DNA of 64,000 bases from contig NC_049985.1 in the NCBI RefSeq assembly GCF_000003815.2, positions 5,312,043 to 5,376,042 on the forward strand. The letters are read 5' to 3'. Numbering within the stretch: position 1 is the stretch's first letter; each line of letters opens with the position of its first letter. Under the pieces are notes generated by a model. The model made no database searches. It worked only from the letters and a program-made list of their open reading frames with translations, and was not told the DNA's origin. The position numbers were made by a program, and so were the translations under genes. The stretch comes from Branchiostoma floridae (lineage: Eukaryota; Chordata; Leptocardii; Amphioxiformes; Branchiostomatidae). Of the stretch, positions 10,776 to 23,349 are shown one piece after another.

Positions 10776-13700
10776 ATGAGCCTCTGTAAGATCAACGACT
10801 TGAAATATTTCTTGAAAGCTTACAAGGTAGGAAATTTTACACACAGTTTCCCTGACGCGGGAATCGGGGAAATGGAAGACTTTAGTGTGCGGATCGGTCT
10901 GTTCGGGATAACAGGATCTGGTAAAAGCTCGTTTATTAACTCCGTAGTCATGGCCCTAAATGACGACGACGTGGGACCCGCCGTAACACAGAGTACGGGC
11001 GCCGAAGGTGGGTAGCCTTTCTGATACGAATGGAGAAGTAATGGCGAATCTTTCCGGTGTGACAGCGATCTCGCCCCCCCGTGATCTCGCCCCCCCGGGG
11101 GCGAAATCACTAGCGATCTCGCCCCCCCGGGGCGACATCGCTAGCGATCTCGCCCTCCCCGGCTAGTGATCTCGCCCCCCTACCTCGCCCCCCTTTAGCG
11201 ATTTCGCCCCCCCCCCCCAAAAAAAACGGGTTTACATGACATTTTAGAAGTTGATTGGTATGAATCACAAAATGCAGTTTCAGAATGATATAAGTACACG
11301 AGTCTGATACATAACTCCATTCATAGTATCAATAGTAACGTAATTACATGGTAATAAGATAGTTGAACTTGTTTCAGACAAGGAGGGTTGGGTCCCTTGT
11401 ATTCCCATTATTGCATATACCTGAGTCTTGGCATAAGATGTATTTCATTGTATTCACCTGTCCTCAAACAACCTATATATCTCCAATATGAAGTCTCTAC
11501 CATGAAGTGACCACAAAAGAACTATGTAATGTCCTTATTAATTATGCAAATATTAGGTATTAATTAGAATAACGCACATTTTGGTATATGCACCTGGCCA
11601 AGGGATATCTTCACCTCCAACATGACTGTTTTTTCTAGTATTTAGGAACTGATGCATTTACCCGTGTTTCTTAAGACTGGTACTTTGCCAGTGTTTGTGT
11701 AGCATTTAGCAACAGCTATATCAACTTGCGCGTAGATAGTGTTTATAATGAGAAACTATTATTCACGTGTGTTTTTGTTAGTGCTTTGGAAATGTTTCCA
11801 GCACAAGAAAGAAAACACTGTGACAAATTGAAAACATATAGCTGACGTATTCCGTACCATAGACGGTGTTGATTTATACGTTCGCAGTAGCACTGTTTTT
11901 ATGTCACCTCAGCTGCAAAAATTGTCTTTTTCATTTCAATGTCATGTTTGCACCGAACAATATAGTATCGACTTTCGAGGTATGACATCTTACGGTACGG
12001 TAATAAGGTGCCATATAGGTACCAGGTAACACACCATACACGTTACTCCCCAGGTGCAGTATAGTACCAGGTAGCGCACCTGTAATATGTAGTAACCAGC
12101 TGCTCTTTGGGGGGGGGGGGGGCGAAAACGCTAAAGGGGGGCGAAAACGCTAGTGATCTCGCCCCCCGGGGGGGCGAAATCCCCGGGGGGGCGAGATCGC
12201 TGTCACACCGGTGTATAAATGCTACTTTACATTTAATATACTATTCACAAAAACAGCATTATAACTTCTACAATCTTGCATGATCTTATACGACTACATG
12301 GCCAGTGTCCACATTAGGAAAAAGTGCGTAATGTTTCATTCATGCGCGAGATACTTACAACGTAGAATGTATCGGTCTATTTACATTCCTCGCTACCCAA
12401 GTCTATAGATCTGTTACTTTAAATGTTTGTACGTTTTGGTCAACGGACATTGCCCATGTAAAAAGCTATCTTCACTTAACTGTGATGGGGCTGGTGCATT
12501 ATGATGAGCGGCTTGAGACTGCCCCTACTATCATTTGGTGTATTCTACAGCCATGGCAATTTGGATAAAAAAATTAAATGGCAGCCTTATAACGGCTGAA
12601 TAACGTATGTATTAAAGACGATTATGTATCTATTACAGGCATTAAAAAAATCAAAATCAATAATATCAGAAGAGTTCTATAACAGATTTAAAGATTCATA
12701 AAATACCTTCCTTGCCACCTACACCTGCTACTTCCAATGATATTTGTAGGTTTTAAATTCCTGCATTTTAAATTTTGCAAATAAATTTCAACAATCTCTT
12801 TCAAATGTTAGTGACATTCAACAATTACTCTTATATTTCTCATCGAATCTGTAATATGGGATAATCGTTTGGTATACAATCGCTATGGTTTTAACAAAAA
12901 TATTTTGGACCGATTATGGTCCAATTTCCCCGCTGTATTGAAGCACATTCTGTTTAACAAAACAGCCTCAGCCATATATGTTTACGCAGGATCTTCGCTA
13001 CTTCTATTTGTATCATGTAAGGTTATCATTTAGTATTATGTAAAGTCAAATTATCATAAAGCAGATACACTTTTACATAAAGTACAGCTTACATGCTTCA
13101 CAGGAACGATAATTTTGGAAACCTTTCCAATTACCGATCGGTTCACTCTCCTGGATACAAGGGGCTTCGACTGCCTTGGTGGGGACGCCGAACAGGAAAT
13201 ACTGGCCATTTTGAATGGCGACATCAGAGACGAAAGCTGCATTGACCGAAGTATGTCAGAAATCTTATGTCTCACAGTAACAATATCTAATAAAAAGACA
13301 ATGATATCAATGGCACTGGACATTAAGCCTTTAATATTGCAAATTTATACTGGAGTAAAAAGTAACTTCATACATTTAATTCCGGAAGAAACGCTTGATT
13401 TTAGGGGGGGTAGAAGGTGGAAAATGAAATGAAGTTTTCTCTTGTTTTATTCTTAAACCAGACAAGTAAGAGAAGGTTTAGGCCAAAATCCCAGGCTACA
13501 ATACGAGGTATCACCATACAGACACGTGTCACTTTCGTCAACATAAATAGACTGATTCCGAAGTAATTAACCGTTATGGAGCTGTATCTTGCCAACAGAA
13601 AGGATGGTGAAAACTTCGTTGGCAGGAAAAGGCACAAACACGAAAGACGAGACTCACATCGTGCTGTGGTTTGTGAACGCCATGGACCCTCGGCTACACA

Positions 13701-14524
13701 GAGGTGCCTATAGTCGCCACATGGACTTTCTGCGACATCAACTCTTCAGAAGAGGTAATTGTTTTATGTACTACTTTCTAGCAGGGAAGTCTTCCAGGAT
13801 GTATTGAACAAACAGCCGTCACATTTGTCAAAAAAAGACCTAATACCTATATACTTGCACAATAGACGCAAAACACTGAGCAGGCTATCGAGTAACACGA
13901 CCCATTTTAGAAAAGTTTGAAAATCTCAATATTAAGGAAAGAGTTTGACCTATGATAAAGGCCTTATTTGGTATAGGCTGTATTTGTGTTGGAATTCTCA
14001 GTGACGACATGGCAACTTGATGCATTTCTATCTGAATCTTATTCAGGTTTAATCACTTAAGTACTAATTTACTGTTTGTTTATTTAAAAAAAAACAGTAA
14101 ATTCCATCTGCCGCTTGTGTAGTTCGTTATATAACAATATTTGTAAACCATGACATGAGTAAGGGCAGGTTACCGATGTTGGCTTTTATTTTTGCTCTGT
14201 TCCCACTGAAATGGGTCCATAAGTAATGGACTTTCTGTTACAGGAGTGCTAACTATGACCATCCTTACACATGAAGACATGTTGGACTCGAAGGGAAATA
14301 CTCCAGAAGAGAGGCATAAGCTGTCTGAGTCTGCAAGGGAGATAACCGGAAGCTTCCACGAGAATACATATTTCCTGTCCAACTTCATCAAAGGGAAGGA
14401 ATTCTCCGATGAAAACAGACTTAAGGTTCTTGAAATAATCAAGAGGTCTCTAGAGCTCTCAGAGAGCACAATCAAGACACGACAAACAAAGAAGAGACTG
14501 GCTTCAAGGTTAAAGAATACGTAG
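10776..14524 (+). CDS. IFI44-like P-loop GTPase (gene C), short form
   Basis: Four exons (10776-11007, 13104-13250, 13599-13754, 14244-14524) join in phase to 271 residues. The start ATG opens MSLCKINDLKYF. Residues about 38-49 hold the P-loop (RIGLFGITGSGKSSF). Exon 2 holds TLLDTRGFD and the stretch ILNGDIRDE, very like ILNGNIRD of human IFI44. Exon 3 holds the strand VLWFVNAMDPRL, and exon 4 holds the G4-like ILTHEDML followed by a helical tail. It lacks the long charged N-terminus of genes A and B. A poly(A) signal is at 14817. Intron 1 is long because of an inverted-repeat transposon. Nucleotide binding is a family-based inference. Confidence 0.8.
11054..12211. mobile_element. DNA transposon (non-autonomous) with C/G-tract inverted-repeat arms
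   Basis: The ends are inverted copies starting CCGGTGTGACAGCGATCTCG (left, 11054) and its complement ending at 12211. Inside each end, the unit GCGATCTCGCCCCCC, or variants with GTGATC/GCGAAATC, is repeated several times: on the left to about 11215, on the right from about 12106. The interior of about 0.9 kb has no sizeable open frame, so the element is probably mobilised in trans, if at all. It lies in intron 1 of gene C. No clear target duplication was seen at the chosen ends. Confidence 0.75.
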
Positions 14525-15755
14525 CATGTGCATTACGTTTAATCGATTAAGGTACACAGAAATATTTAGTTGTTTTTTTCAGAGTGTATTGTTCAGTAAA
14601 GATAATTTTGGTTTTTCAAAGTTTGTCTCCACCACATATCTTTTCATCTCTAATTCATGGACAACTGTTTGTCCGTCCTTGCCATGACAAGAGTAACTGT
14701 ACAGATTACATTGTCACAATTACTCAACAACTTTATTTTGTATCTATCTTGTTCTGCTGGTGTTCTGAAAATAGATACAAATACCTTTCTATCGATAATG
14801 AATGAAATTTGGGTTTAATAAACAACAAAATATCGACAGCAACTTAATATGAAATGTTTGTGTCATGGTTTAAGTACATTTGAATAGTACATTTCAATTA
14901 GTGAATAAATACACTGTCTAAAACTTCCATCTAGTTTATTTACCGATCAACATCCACTCTTTTGGTACCGCGAGTGGTCGAAAATCGAAAAACGTGTCCA
15001 AACACACGTTGCGACAATCTACAGACTGACATGGCCAATGTTCCGACACTAATTGTGTAAGAGTCCGCTTTTTCATTCATTTCAATTTTTAACTCCAAAG
15101 CCTAGAATATAAATATAAATAGTATGACTAATGGTGAAATAAACATACTTTCCGTGTAACCTTTTTGTAATATCTGTATCTGCATCTGTAATAGGCTTTT
15201 ACAAAATCAGTAAGTAAAGACCTCAACCTGCGTACAGAAAAATCTGGTGAGGTTATTTGATGGAAAATCCCCCTGCGAACAAAATTTTAAACTCCTTCTC
15301 CCGGCCAACTCCCTTCCCCGGCATAGACAACTACCGACGTTGACAACAAAGACATGGTTGATTTACTACATACGCACTTTCTTTAGAATGCGTCTAATAA
15401 ATTCAACACCCTGCTTAGCATTTGCTTCATTTCTAAATTTTTGTCTTAATGTTTACTATGTTAAATCAAATCAAATCAAATGTTTTTCACCGACAGCAAT
15501 TTTGACCTATGAACATTGCCCTCTTACTAGCGACAGGTCACAAAGGGCTATTTATCTTGTACACACAGCGCATGCAGTACTAATAGAATATTAGCCTTGG
15601 GCCATATCACGTGTCTACGTGCCACGCATGCTTCATGGGTGAGTGTACCAGCCGTTGTGACTCGAGAAGAACAATAGGTCTTTGTGAAGAATTCGAAGGC
15701 TTCTACAAACCAACAGAATACTGCCCCTGCGTTTTGAGAGACTACCTTTGCAGTA
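14525..15755. other. Intergenic region between gene C and gene D
   Basis: It includes the 3' UTR of gene C with AATAAA at 14817-14822, and then AT-rich sequence with no recognisable exon. The promoter of gene D should lie in its last few hundred bases. Confidence 0.5.
14817..14822 (+). terminator. Poly(A) signal of gene C
   Basis: AATAAA about 290 bases after the stop codon of gene C. It is the canonical hexamer at a plausible distance; the cleavage site is not known. Confidence 0.5.
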
Positions 15756-18512
15756 ATGGTATCCGTTGAAAGCGAGGACGTTCTTATCATAAATTGTGAC
15801 GATACGTTCCCGCTGGATTCTGTGCATGAGTTGGTCGAAAAATCGTCTCAAGCTACGGGCATTAAAACGAGAATCAAACGTACACGTTTTCAGCTGTCAG
15901 ATTTGAAAGAAACCAGCGAGAAGGTGAAAAGCGAAAGGGAGGAGAAAGGAAAACTTCTGTGCGCCATTCTTGTTCTCCACGCCCACGAGTCTCGTCTTTC
16001 AGTAAACGAGAAGAACGCAGGTATCGGCTACGCCGTTCTCTACAGGGCTCTACGAGAGGCCTCCGAAGGTACGAAAACCTACCTTGATTTTATTATGCAC
16101 TAAGGATATTTCAGGTCACATACAATATCCGAGATCGTTTTGCATTATACAAAATGAGAAATAAACAATTCTAGCCTGTTCATTTTAAAACAGCCCCGTC
16201 TTCCTTATAGTTATACCATGAAGCCTTACTTGAACTAAATAAACGTTATAAATAAAACTCGGCACAAAAAGTTTGGATTATCAACTTCGTTTCTTTCTGC
16301 ATCAATTTCAATGTATTATATATCTATAGAATGCTTGTGTGATTTTCTTGCTAATGATATCAGTCATTATCATTGTTAATTCATATAACACGCAGGGGGT
16401 CACAAAATAGAGTGCCGAAATTACCCTACTTAAGCCAAATACTCCATTTGGCTCAATTTCTTCCGTTGGTATATTGACTTGTGAATGAAGGCAAGTTGAA
16501 TAAACAGGACATGTCAATCAAAGCAACTGTTACTCTTTATTCAAGCAAACAATTTGAACCAAGAGGTGTTCAATCGAGTGCTAGCCATAAGCCATAGGAA
16601 GGCTATTCCATCCTAAAGGCTAAGACTGTGCTCCAGCATCGCATCCTGGAGGTAGTCTGCAATATTAATGGCCCTTGCTCTGTGTGGACGGGTGTTGTAA
16701 TCGTGCAGAAGGGCATTTGGTCCAATATTGAAGAGGTGGGATATTGCGACTATATCTCACCACATTTAAGTTGCCTGGAATGATGACGAGTCTTGTTTTT
16801 CTCATGGCCCCACGCCATGACGCTGCCTCAACCACCAAACGCTAAATGTTACTCTTGCCGTGCCAGCGCGTGGTTCTCCTTGCCACCTCCGGGGTTTGAT
16901 TCGGTCATCCAACTGTCGAAAGGGCAGATAGAATCTACTCAAATGTGCTAAAACAAACTTGTATGTTCTGTATAAAAATTTGACGTGAAAAGAGGATTGA
17001 TTGAATCAGTGACACACGCGCCAATACCAACAGTATGATACAGCGTTGAACTGAAGGAGGGAAATTTGGGCACTTTTTTTTTTGTGACCCACTTAAGTAA
17101 GCAGGCCTGGTGCTCGTTTCATGAGTTAACAATCATAATAAGTTTGATACTATTGGAAAGGAAATTACACGAGCTTTCTGTTGATATGTAATACATTGAC
17201 ATTCATAAAGAAATAACGGAAATATGATATACCAAAGTTAATATTCCAAACTTGTTGTGCTGAGTTTATCTAGTGAAATGTATTGCTGGAGTACTATAAT
17301 TAGTATCCCCCTTTAAAAAGATAAACACATAAGACTCAGTATATTTCTATCGGAAAATGGAGTGATAAATCATGATAGAGTACCGTTCTATATAATTGTT
17401 TTACCTATAGGGTGTGTAAGAATGATTTCCATTACTACATTTCAGGGAGAACACTTGTTGTGGTTGGTGGAGACGAGTCCTCAAGAGCCGATAGAAAGGT
17501 GGTCTCCGATCGAATCCGCTACAAAGTTGCATCACAGTTCGACGATGAGTATCTCGATGGCAGAAGGGGCTTTGTGTTCTCCTGGGGGGAAAACTATTAT
17601 CCCGTACATGAAGAAGCTTTTAATCAGTACCTACACGCAATAGGAAGTGGAGAAAAGGGCTTAAAACGGGCATTTGCACCTACCACCCACTTCAAAACAA
17701 CCGATCAAGAGGAGAACGACGCGGCTGAGGCACAAAAGATATCAGAAGATGGACACACGTCAGTGGCAAGTGATTCCAAAAACAGTTTGAAGCAACACGC
17801 CGAAACAGGAGAGCCAAAAGATAAAGAGAACTCTATGGCGACTTTTCAATCCGATGTCAGCTCTTTGACCCCAGATCAATCACACGCGTCTACGTCTCGA
17901 GAAAAAGGTGACAATGAAGACATGCCAGCACAGCCAAAAGATACAGCATCATCAGACTGCCAAATGGGGATTGAAAAAGAGTTGAAGAATGCAACTCACG
18001 ATACATCCACGACAGCAATGAAACCCCGAGCCCAAAATGCCCCAAAGGGCTCGCCATCAAATGAGACACACCAAAAGTACCCACCAACGGAGGAGAGACA
18101 CCAAAAGTACCCACCAAAGGAGGAGAGACACCAAAGGCACCCACCAACGGAGGAGAGACACCAAAAGTGCCCAGGATCAGATGACATACAGAGACATGAG
18201 ATTGAAAAACGGTTGTCAAAACGCATACAGGAATTTGATCAGAGGTACCCAGAAAGTCAACCTAAACTTTTTGGAGTGCTCAGAAATGGAAAGTTGGATA
18301 AGAAGAATGCCTATATTCTTGATGAGAAAGATCCTACATTTATCGTCCCTCCTTACATGGAGGAAGTAGTTTTTATGGAAAAAAGGAACACTCCTGAGGT
18401 GGACGTGATTGTCTACATAGATCCCAAAGACGACGGTGCAATCAGTTTCAAGTACTGGGAAGTTAACGTTCCTGCCCATTCAGGTTGGAAATGGTTCTGT
18501 AATTGGACCTGA
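15756..18512 (+). CDS. Unknown two-domain protein with tandem-repeat linker (gene D)
   Basis: Exon 1 (15756-16068) and exon 2 (17446-18512) join in phase to 459 residues. The N-terminal half alternates predicted strands and helices: DVLIINCDD, then AILVLHAHES, YAVLYRAL and RTLVVVGGDES, ending near FVFSWGENYY. This pattern suggests a Rossmann-like or TIR/caspase-like alpha/beta fold, but I recognise no family. Residues about 190-330 are low complexity and charged. They include about four copies of an 11-residue unit (RHQKYPPTEE and variants, DNA unit 33 bp at about 18066-18175). The last 100 residues form a distinct globular-looking domain ending in HSGWKWFCNWT. It has no signal peptide or membrane segment. 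AATAAA lies at 18891. It neighbours the GTPase cluster, and a role with it is speculative. Confidence 0.75.
16610..16880 (-). pseudogene. Tc1-type transposase relic
   Basis: On the minus strand, in shifting frames, one reads KTRLVIIPGNLN, then GPNALLHDYN followed by RPHRARAI and ADYLQDA. These match the Tc1/IS630 catalytic region, where the family has a DNARPH-type motif holding an essential aspartate. Here that position reads DYNTRPH, and several stops and frame changes break the gene, so it is dead. It lies in the intron of gene D. Confidence 0.7.
18066..18175 (+). repeat. 33-bp coding tandem repeat in gene D
   Basis: About three and a half units beginning GAGACACCAAAAG are seen, encoding RHQKYPPTEE-type blocks. 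Unit length is a multiple of three, so copy-number change keeps the frame open. Confidence 0.8.
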
Positions 18513-18890
18513 TATGTATATCCAAGGAGGTTAAACTAAAGCTCCTTGGTATATCATTGGCTCCATAGACAACGGCAAGAAAGGGAATGTGCCTGGTACA
18601 AGAATATTTCTGGTACAACGCATACACCAACAAAATGTACCACGTTAACTTTCTGATTCACAACCTTTATCTGGAGATATGAAACAACTGTAAAGAATCT
18701 GTCAAGATGATCAAACCAACTAAGACTTACCTACTGAGAGTAAACGATCTAACTGAACTAGTTAACCCCCTTTGACTGAAACTTTTACCTCTGACATTTA
18801 CACACGTCACCATAGGATACTGGTTTGAAGGAAGAAGAATTTGATATATGCCTTTGAGGCTCTAATGCTTTTTCTATACCATGTGATGAC

Positions 18891-18896
18891 AATAAA
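18891..18896 (+). terminator. Poly(A) signal of gene D
   Basis: AATAAA about 380 bases after the stop codon of gene D. Confidence 0.5.
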
Positions 18897-19539
18897 AACA
18901 ATAATTCAACATCAATACATTTTACAGTAGTATCATGGTAGCATTTTAATTCCATACACTCTGATTTTGACTCAAGTCAATCAGTAGGATAAGACACCTT
19001 GCCATCAGCAAAAACTGTTTTTGCTAATGACCTGCAACATACATCATTAAAGCTTTACCATACTATTATATTTGATATGGTTATGGTTATATCCTTAAGT
19101 GGTCTATCTGTCAACATTGTTGTAGGTATATTTATTTGCCTTTTTTGCTGAAAGCAGCATGGAATTCAAGGCAAACAGAGTCTGAGAAATTAGCCCAGGG
19201 GCTAAGTCCAGTAGGGTCACTAGCTGTGGCATCAAACAATAGGACGGCATTCTAAACTCAAACAACAACGAAACTAAGATGGTAGCTTAGTTCAAACTCA
19301 TGAAAAACATGAGACACATGAAGGCAGGCATGTCAGCAGACTGATAGCAAGCTTCGTTCCACATACTGGGATGTAATAGTTGCTCTATAAATGTAAAGAA
19401 TATGCTGTCATCCAAACTTCTTAAAAAAAAGGTTTCCATTTTGTGCCACTGAAAGAACAAGTCAGAGTTAGCATCAAGGGTTATAATTAAAAAGGGTTAC
19501 AGGAGAAAGGGTGAGCAAGAAATTGAAGAGGACTCTTCA

Positions 19540-19860
19540 ATCTATTGACTGAATCTAGATCAATCACAAGCATTTTGAGTCACAGACAGGTTGGCAATCA
19601 AAGCACCCACTATCATTAGCCAGCCCAATGGAGACTGATAACAAATGCAACTCACGAAAATACACTGGAGAAAAGAAACACCAGCTCCTACCTATTCCTC
19701 CGCTGTCTGCTTCCATGAACATTACCATAAGTAGCCGGGATCAGGATCAGCATCATCAAAAGTATCCAGGATCAGATCAGAGACACCACAAGTCTTCAGA
19801 ATCAGATGACAGGGGCAAGGATAAAACACTGGTGAATAAAATGCCTTGAAGAACTTAGAC
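19540..19860 (+). pseudogene. Decayed copy of the gene D linker region
   Basis: Stretches resemble gene D exon 2 in the same order. GATCAATCACA at 19558 compares with 17875. ATGCAACTCACGA at 19645 compares with 17990. A HQKYPGSDQRHH-type block at about 19755-19810 compares with the RHQK...PGSDD part of gene D. The rest is disrupted or missing. It looks like a partial tandem duplication that has decayed. Confidence 0.55.
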
Positions 19861-20369
19861 TTCCAGGTTACCAAGCTAAACATGAGAATGTTAGACTAAA
19901 CCAGATGTACCATACATTACATGAAATTGTGGGAAAGTTAGATAGGGGGTATCATACTTTACATGAAAAAAGTATTCCTGGAACAAAAAAGGAACACTAT
20001 GATCAGAGACTCTACGACTGGATCCATCTTTGACCAGCAATGTTGGCCTCTTGTAGGTCAATGTTGGTGCAGGTTGGGCTGAGTAACACTATGTCTTAAG
20101 TTATGGGTAGTAAGTGTGACTGTTAGTTTGAGTCTTCATTGATTCCATTCTGTTTGATCACACAATATATGAATTGTGGAAATTGTATCTCACTGAGTGT
20201 GTGTTTTCTCATTTATTGCCTCAGTGCAGTTCACTATGGGAAAATCAGCAAAAAGTTCAAGTCCTACAAACAGAAAGTAAAGGGTGAGATGGGTTGACAT
20301 AATAATGGTAATTTAAAGCCATGGGTTGGTGGTGACACTGTTCAAATAAAAGGTATAAATATATAAAGT

Positions 20370-21737
20370 ATCAATATCTCTTTATTTAGAACAATTTGTG
20401 TGTTTTTGATCATTGTTGGAACATGATCCAACAAGGCATTTTCCAAATGGTAGGTTCGGGCTATTGCCCCCATAAACAAATGTGCTAAGCTACTTCCATT
20501 CTATTCTTTGTATATTTCTAGATTTCACAGCTGGACATTAAATTAAATGGCTCTTTTGTGAGAAGCTGTCAGACAGACACAATTTGCTGCAATTTGCAGG
20601 GATGTGTGAATTACCCTCTTCCAGCGGACTGACCCAGTTTCTATTTCTATTTCTATACTCTACTGGGCAAAGCCCCTTTTAGGGGCATCCCGCCCAGGTG
20701 AGAATACGAGGTGTACGGTATTAGTGCGACCGGTGGTGGTGGTGGTGCTCCGAAACAGAAAAATAGTGTGTAGTGAGTGCATTAAAAAAAATACAATATT
20801 GTATCAATGTTTGAGCATGTTACACTACAAATGATGAATCTATGTTGGAACAGCTTAGAAACTAACAGAAATAATGTATTTGAAATTCCGAGTCACCGAG
20901 AGGGTTTTAAAATAATATTTGTAATAAGTTTGAACCATTTAAAGTAAAAGAGTTTTTCAGTCACTATAGTTCTAAATTGTTCAAACAATTAAAAATGAAA
21001 GTTTGAACATGTTTGAACCTATTCATATTTGTTGGAAAGTAACAATACAAATATCTCTTTATTTAGAACAATTTTCAAACATCTATGTGCTTTTGTTATT
21101 GTTCCAACAAGTTCCAACAATTTGTGTCATTTTTTCCCTCCGTAAAAACTTTTATTGCCCCAATAAACAAAGATGCTAAGCTGGGTCCTTTGTTTGGCCT
21201 TGAATTTTTAGATTTTCTTCAGAAGACACTGGTGAGTCTTTTGTGAAAAGGTGGCAGACAGACATAATTTCCTGTACTTGGCAGGGATGGGTGAATTGCC
21301 CTCTTTCCAGCTCACTGCCCCAGATACAAAACATTGTATCAATGTTCGAACATGTGATCACAAATGATGAATCTATGTTGGAACAGTTTAGAAACAAACA
21401 GAAATAATGTATTTGATGTTAGAAATTTTTCTAGCATGTATGAACACTATAGAAAATATTTTGAACATCACACAGATGTTATAAATAGTTCTAAACAGTT
21501 ACTTATCACAGTCAGATTGTTACAAAGATTACCAAAATGTTGGAACAAAAGGCAAGAAACACCCTCTCGGTAATGTGGAATTGACTCTAGTAATACGTTA
21601 GAAAATATTTTGAACATCAACAAAAATATTAGAAATCGTTCTTAACAATTAGTTATCTCAGTTAGATTATTGCAAAGGTTTTGAAAATGATACAAGAAAG
21701 GGCAAGAAACACCCACTCGGTAATGTGGAATTGACTC
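20370..21737. repeat. Diverged tandem duplications
   Basis: A unit of about 670 bp is repeated once. The CTCTTTATTTAGAACAA block at about 20380 recurs near 21052, and the GATGAATCTATGTTGGAACA block at about 20832 recurs near 21366. Nested inside is a second duplication of about 155 bp: TAGAAAATATTTTGAACATC occurs near 21450 and 21600, with both copies ending in GGTAATGTGGAATTGACTCT. No function is evident. Confidence 0.65.
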
Positions 21738-22829
21738 TTTCCGCACTATCCTCCTAATAGGGAAACATTTCTTCACATACCTTTTGAAAATCAAATCTCT
21801 CTGCCACCAACCCACTGTGAAGGTAAGAAGGCAGGCAGACGGAAATACCAGGACTCCAGACTAACTTTAAATCGTAAGATTTTACATTTGTCATCATTTA
21901 AGTAAAGACCATATATGTCCAGAAATTATCAGACAACACGGCGTAAAGTGGCTCTAGATTTTAAAGGTAAATTCAAATCGTCCACATATTGAGACACTCC
22001 AGACAAAGCTATGGGGCAATGTTTTTGCCCAACCCCCTTCTGGCTATAGTACCACATGTACACAATACAATACAGTACAGGAACAGTACAATAACTGCTA
22101 CAATTACATATCACTTGAAACGAACTTCCATGTACATTGTTGTACAAGTAGTTTGGGGGCTCACATGCCAATATTTCATCAATAAGAAATGAAGCTGAAA
22201 ATTTAAAAATAAAATCACACAATTCATTGAAGAAAACTATGGCAAAGGTTAAGAATCTAATCTACAATGCCCTGCATGTGACCCATTGGACTATTGTCAA
22301 CAGAGAAATCTGCAATGGCAACTAAGTGTTTGTATTCACCACCTTTATCAAAAGATGTTGAACAACAGTGCATAACTTGTCAAGGTGATCAAAGCAACCC
22401 AGATTTACCTTCAGTGTTAAGCATCTATTTGTACTGTGATCCAACTTTGTATGAACTTTTGAACCTTACGTCCTTGATATTTCTACACCTCACTACCAGA
22501 GGATGCAGGTTGGAGGGAATGAGAATCTATGTAGGCCTTTGTGTGTTTACATGTTTTCCCTTCATCACGTGATCTCAATTAAAAAAAAAAAACTTCAAAT
22601 ACATTGTACATTAATCATGAGACAAGTGCAAAAAACTCAGTCTTATCACTCTGTATGCTACCTGGAGTTTTGTAAATTGCCTTGGGGGATACATCTGTCC
22701 AGGTACACAAGCCAGACATATAAGAGGACATCCCTCAGGAGTTCCAGAAACACAAGATACATCCTAGAAAAATATTCAGACTGAAACAAATAAAGATTGG
22801 AATGTCAGCAGAAATGTAGAAACACCCAG

Positions 22830-22935
22830 CATCAATGGTAAGCCACAAATACCCTCAGGGGCATTTGAGAGACACCACAACCACCCAATATGATCAGATG
22901 ACAAGAGACAAGACTGAGATAGAATTACGCTGTCT
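22830..22935 (+). pseudogene. Second decayed fragment of the gene D repeat region
   Basis: GAGACACCAC, followed by CAGATGACA and AGACTGAGATAGAA, aligns with 18150-18215 of gene D (GAGACACCAAAAG, CAGATGACATAC, ATGAGATTGAAAA). It is short and not open. Confidence 0.45.
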
Positions 22936-23349
22936 ATACCCGTCACATTACGAGAAAATTGATTAGACGATGAGTCTGCAAGCTCTATGACATTTTCGTG
23001 AGTAAGATGTACGGTGTTCTCACGATCATCCCGCGATTTACAGGGGTCGTACGATGGTCGCGGTGCAATGAACATGTTCTTAACATAAGCGACAAGTCGC
23101 AGGTGATCTCTGGGTTTGCAGAGCTCGCCTTGGTATCTGTCGGCATTCGATTAATCGGGCGTCAATCCAACGATTGAAGACCGATTTCACCTCCAAAAAT
23201 CAGACGATGCTCGCTAAAACTGAGATGGCCCTGCAGGAGTATCGTACAAAACTCTGGCGACCTTCCTCCACATCTTCCTCGACTTGTGCAGAGTCAGTGA
23301 AGTTGGGCGTGTTTCCTACAAGCATCCTGCTTGTGTCGGGGAAATGTTC

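Noticed and set aside
22294-22784. Overlapping open frames of about 92 codons
   Set aside because: No domain, no splice partners, low coding character.
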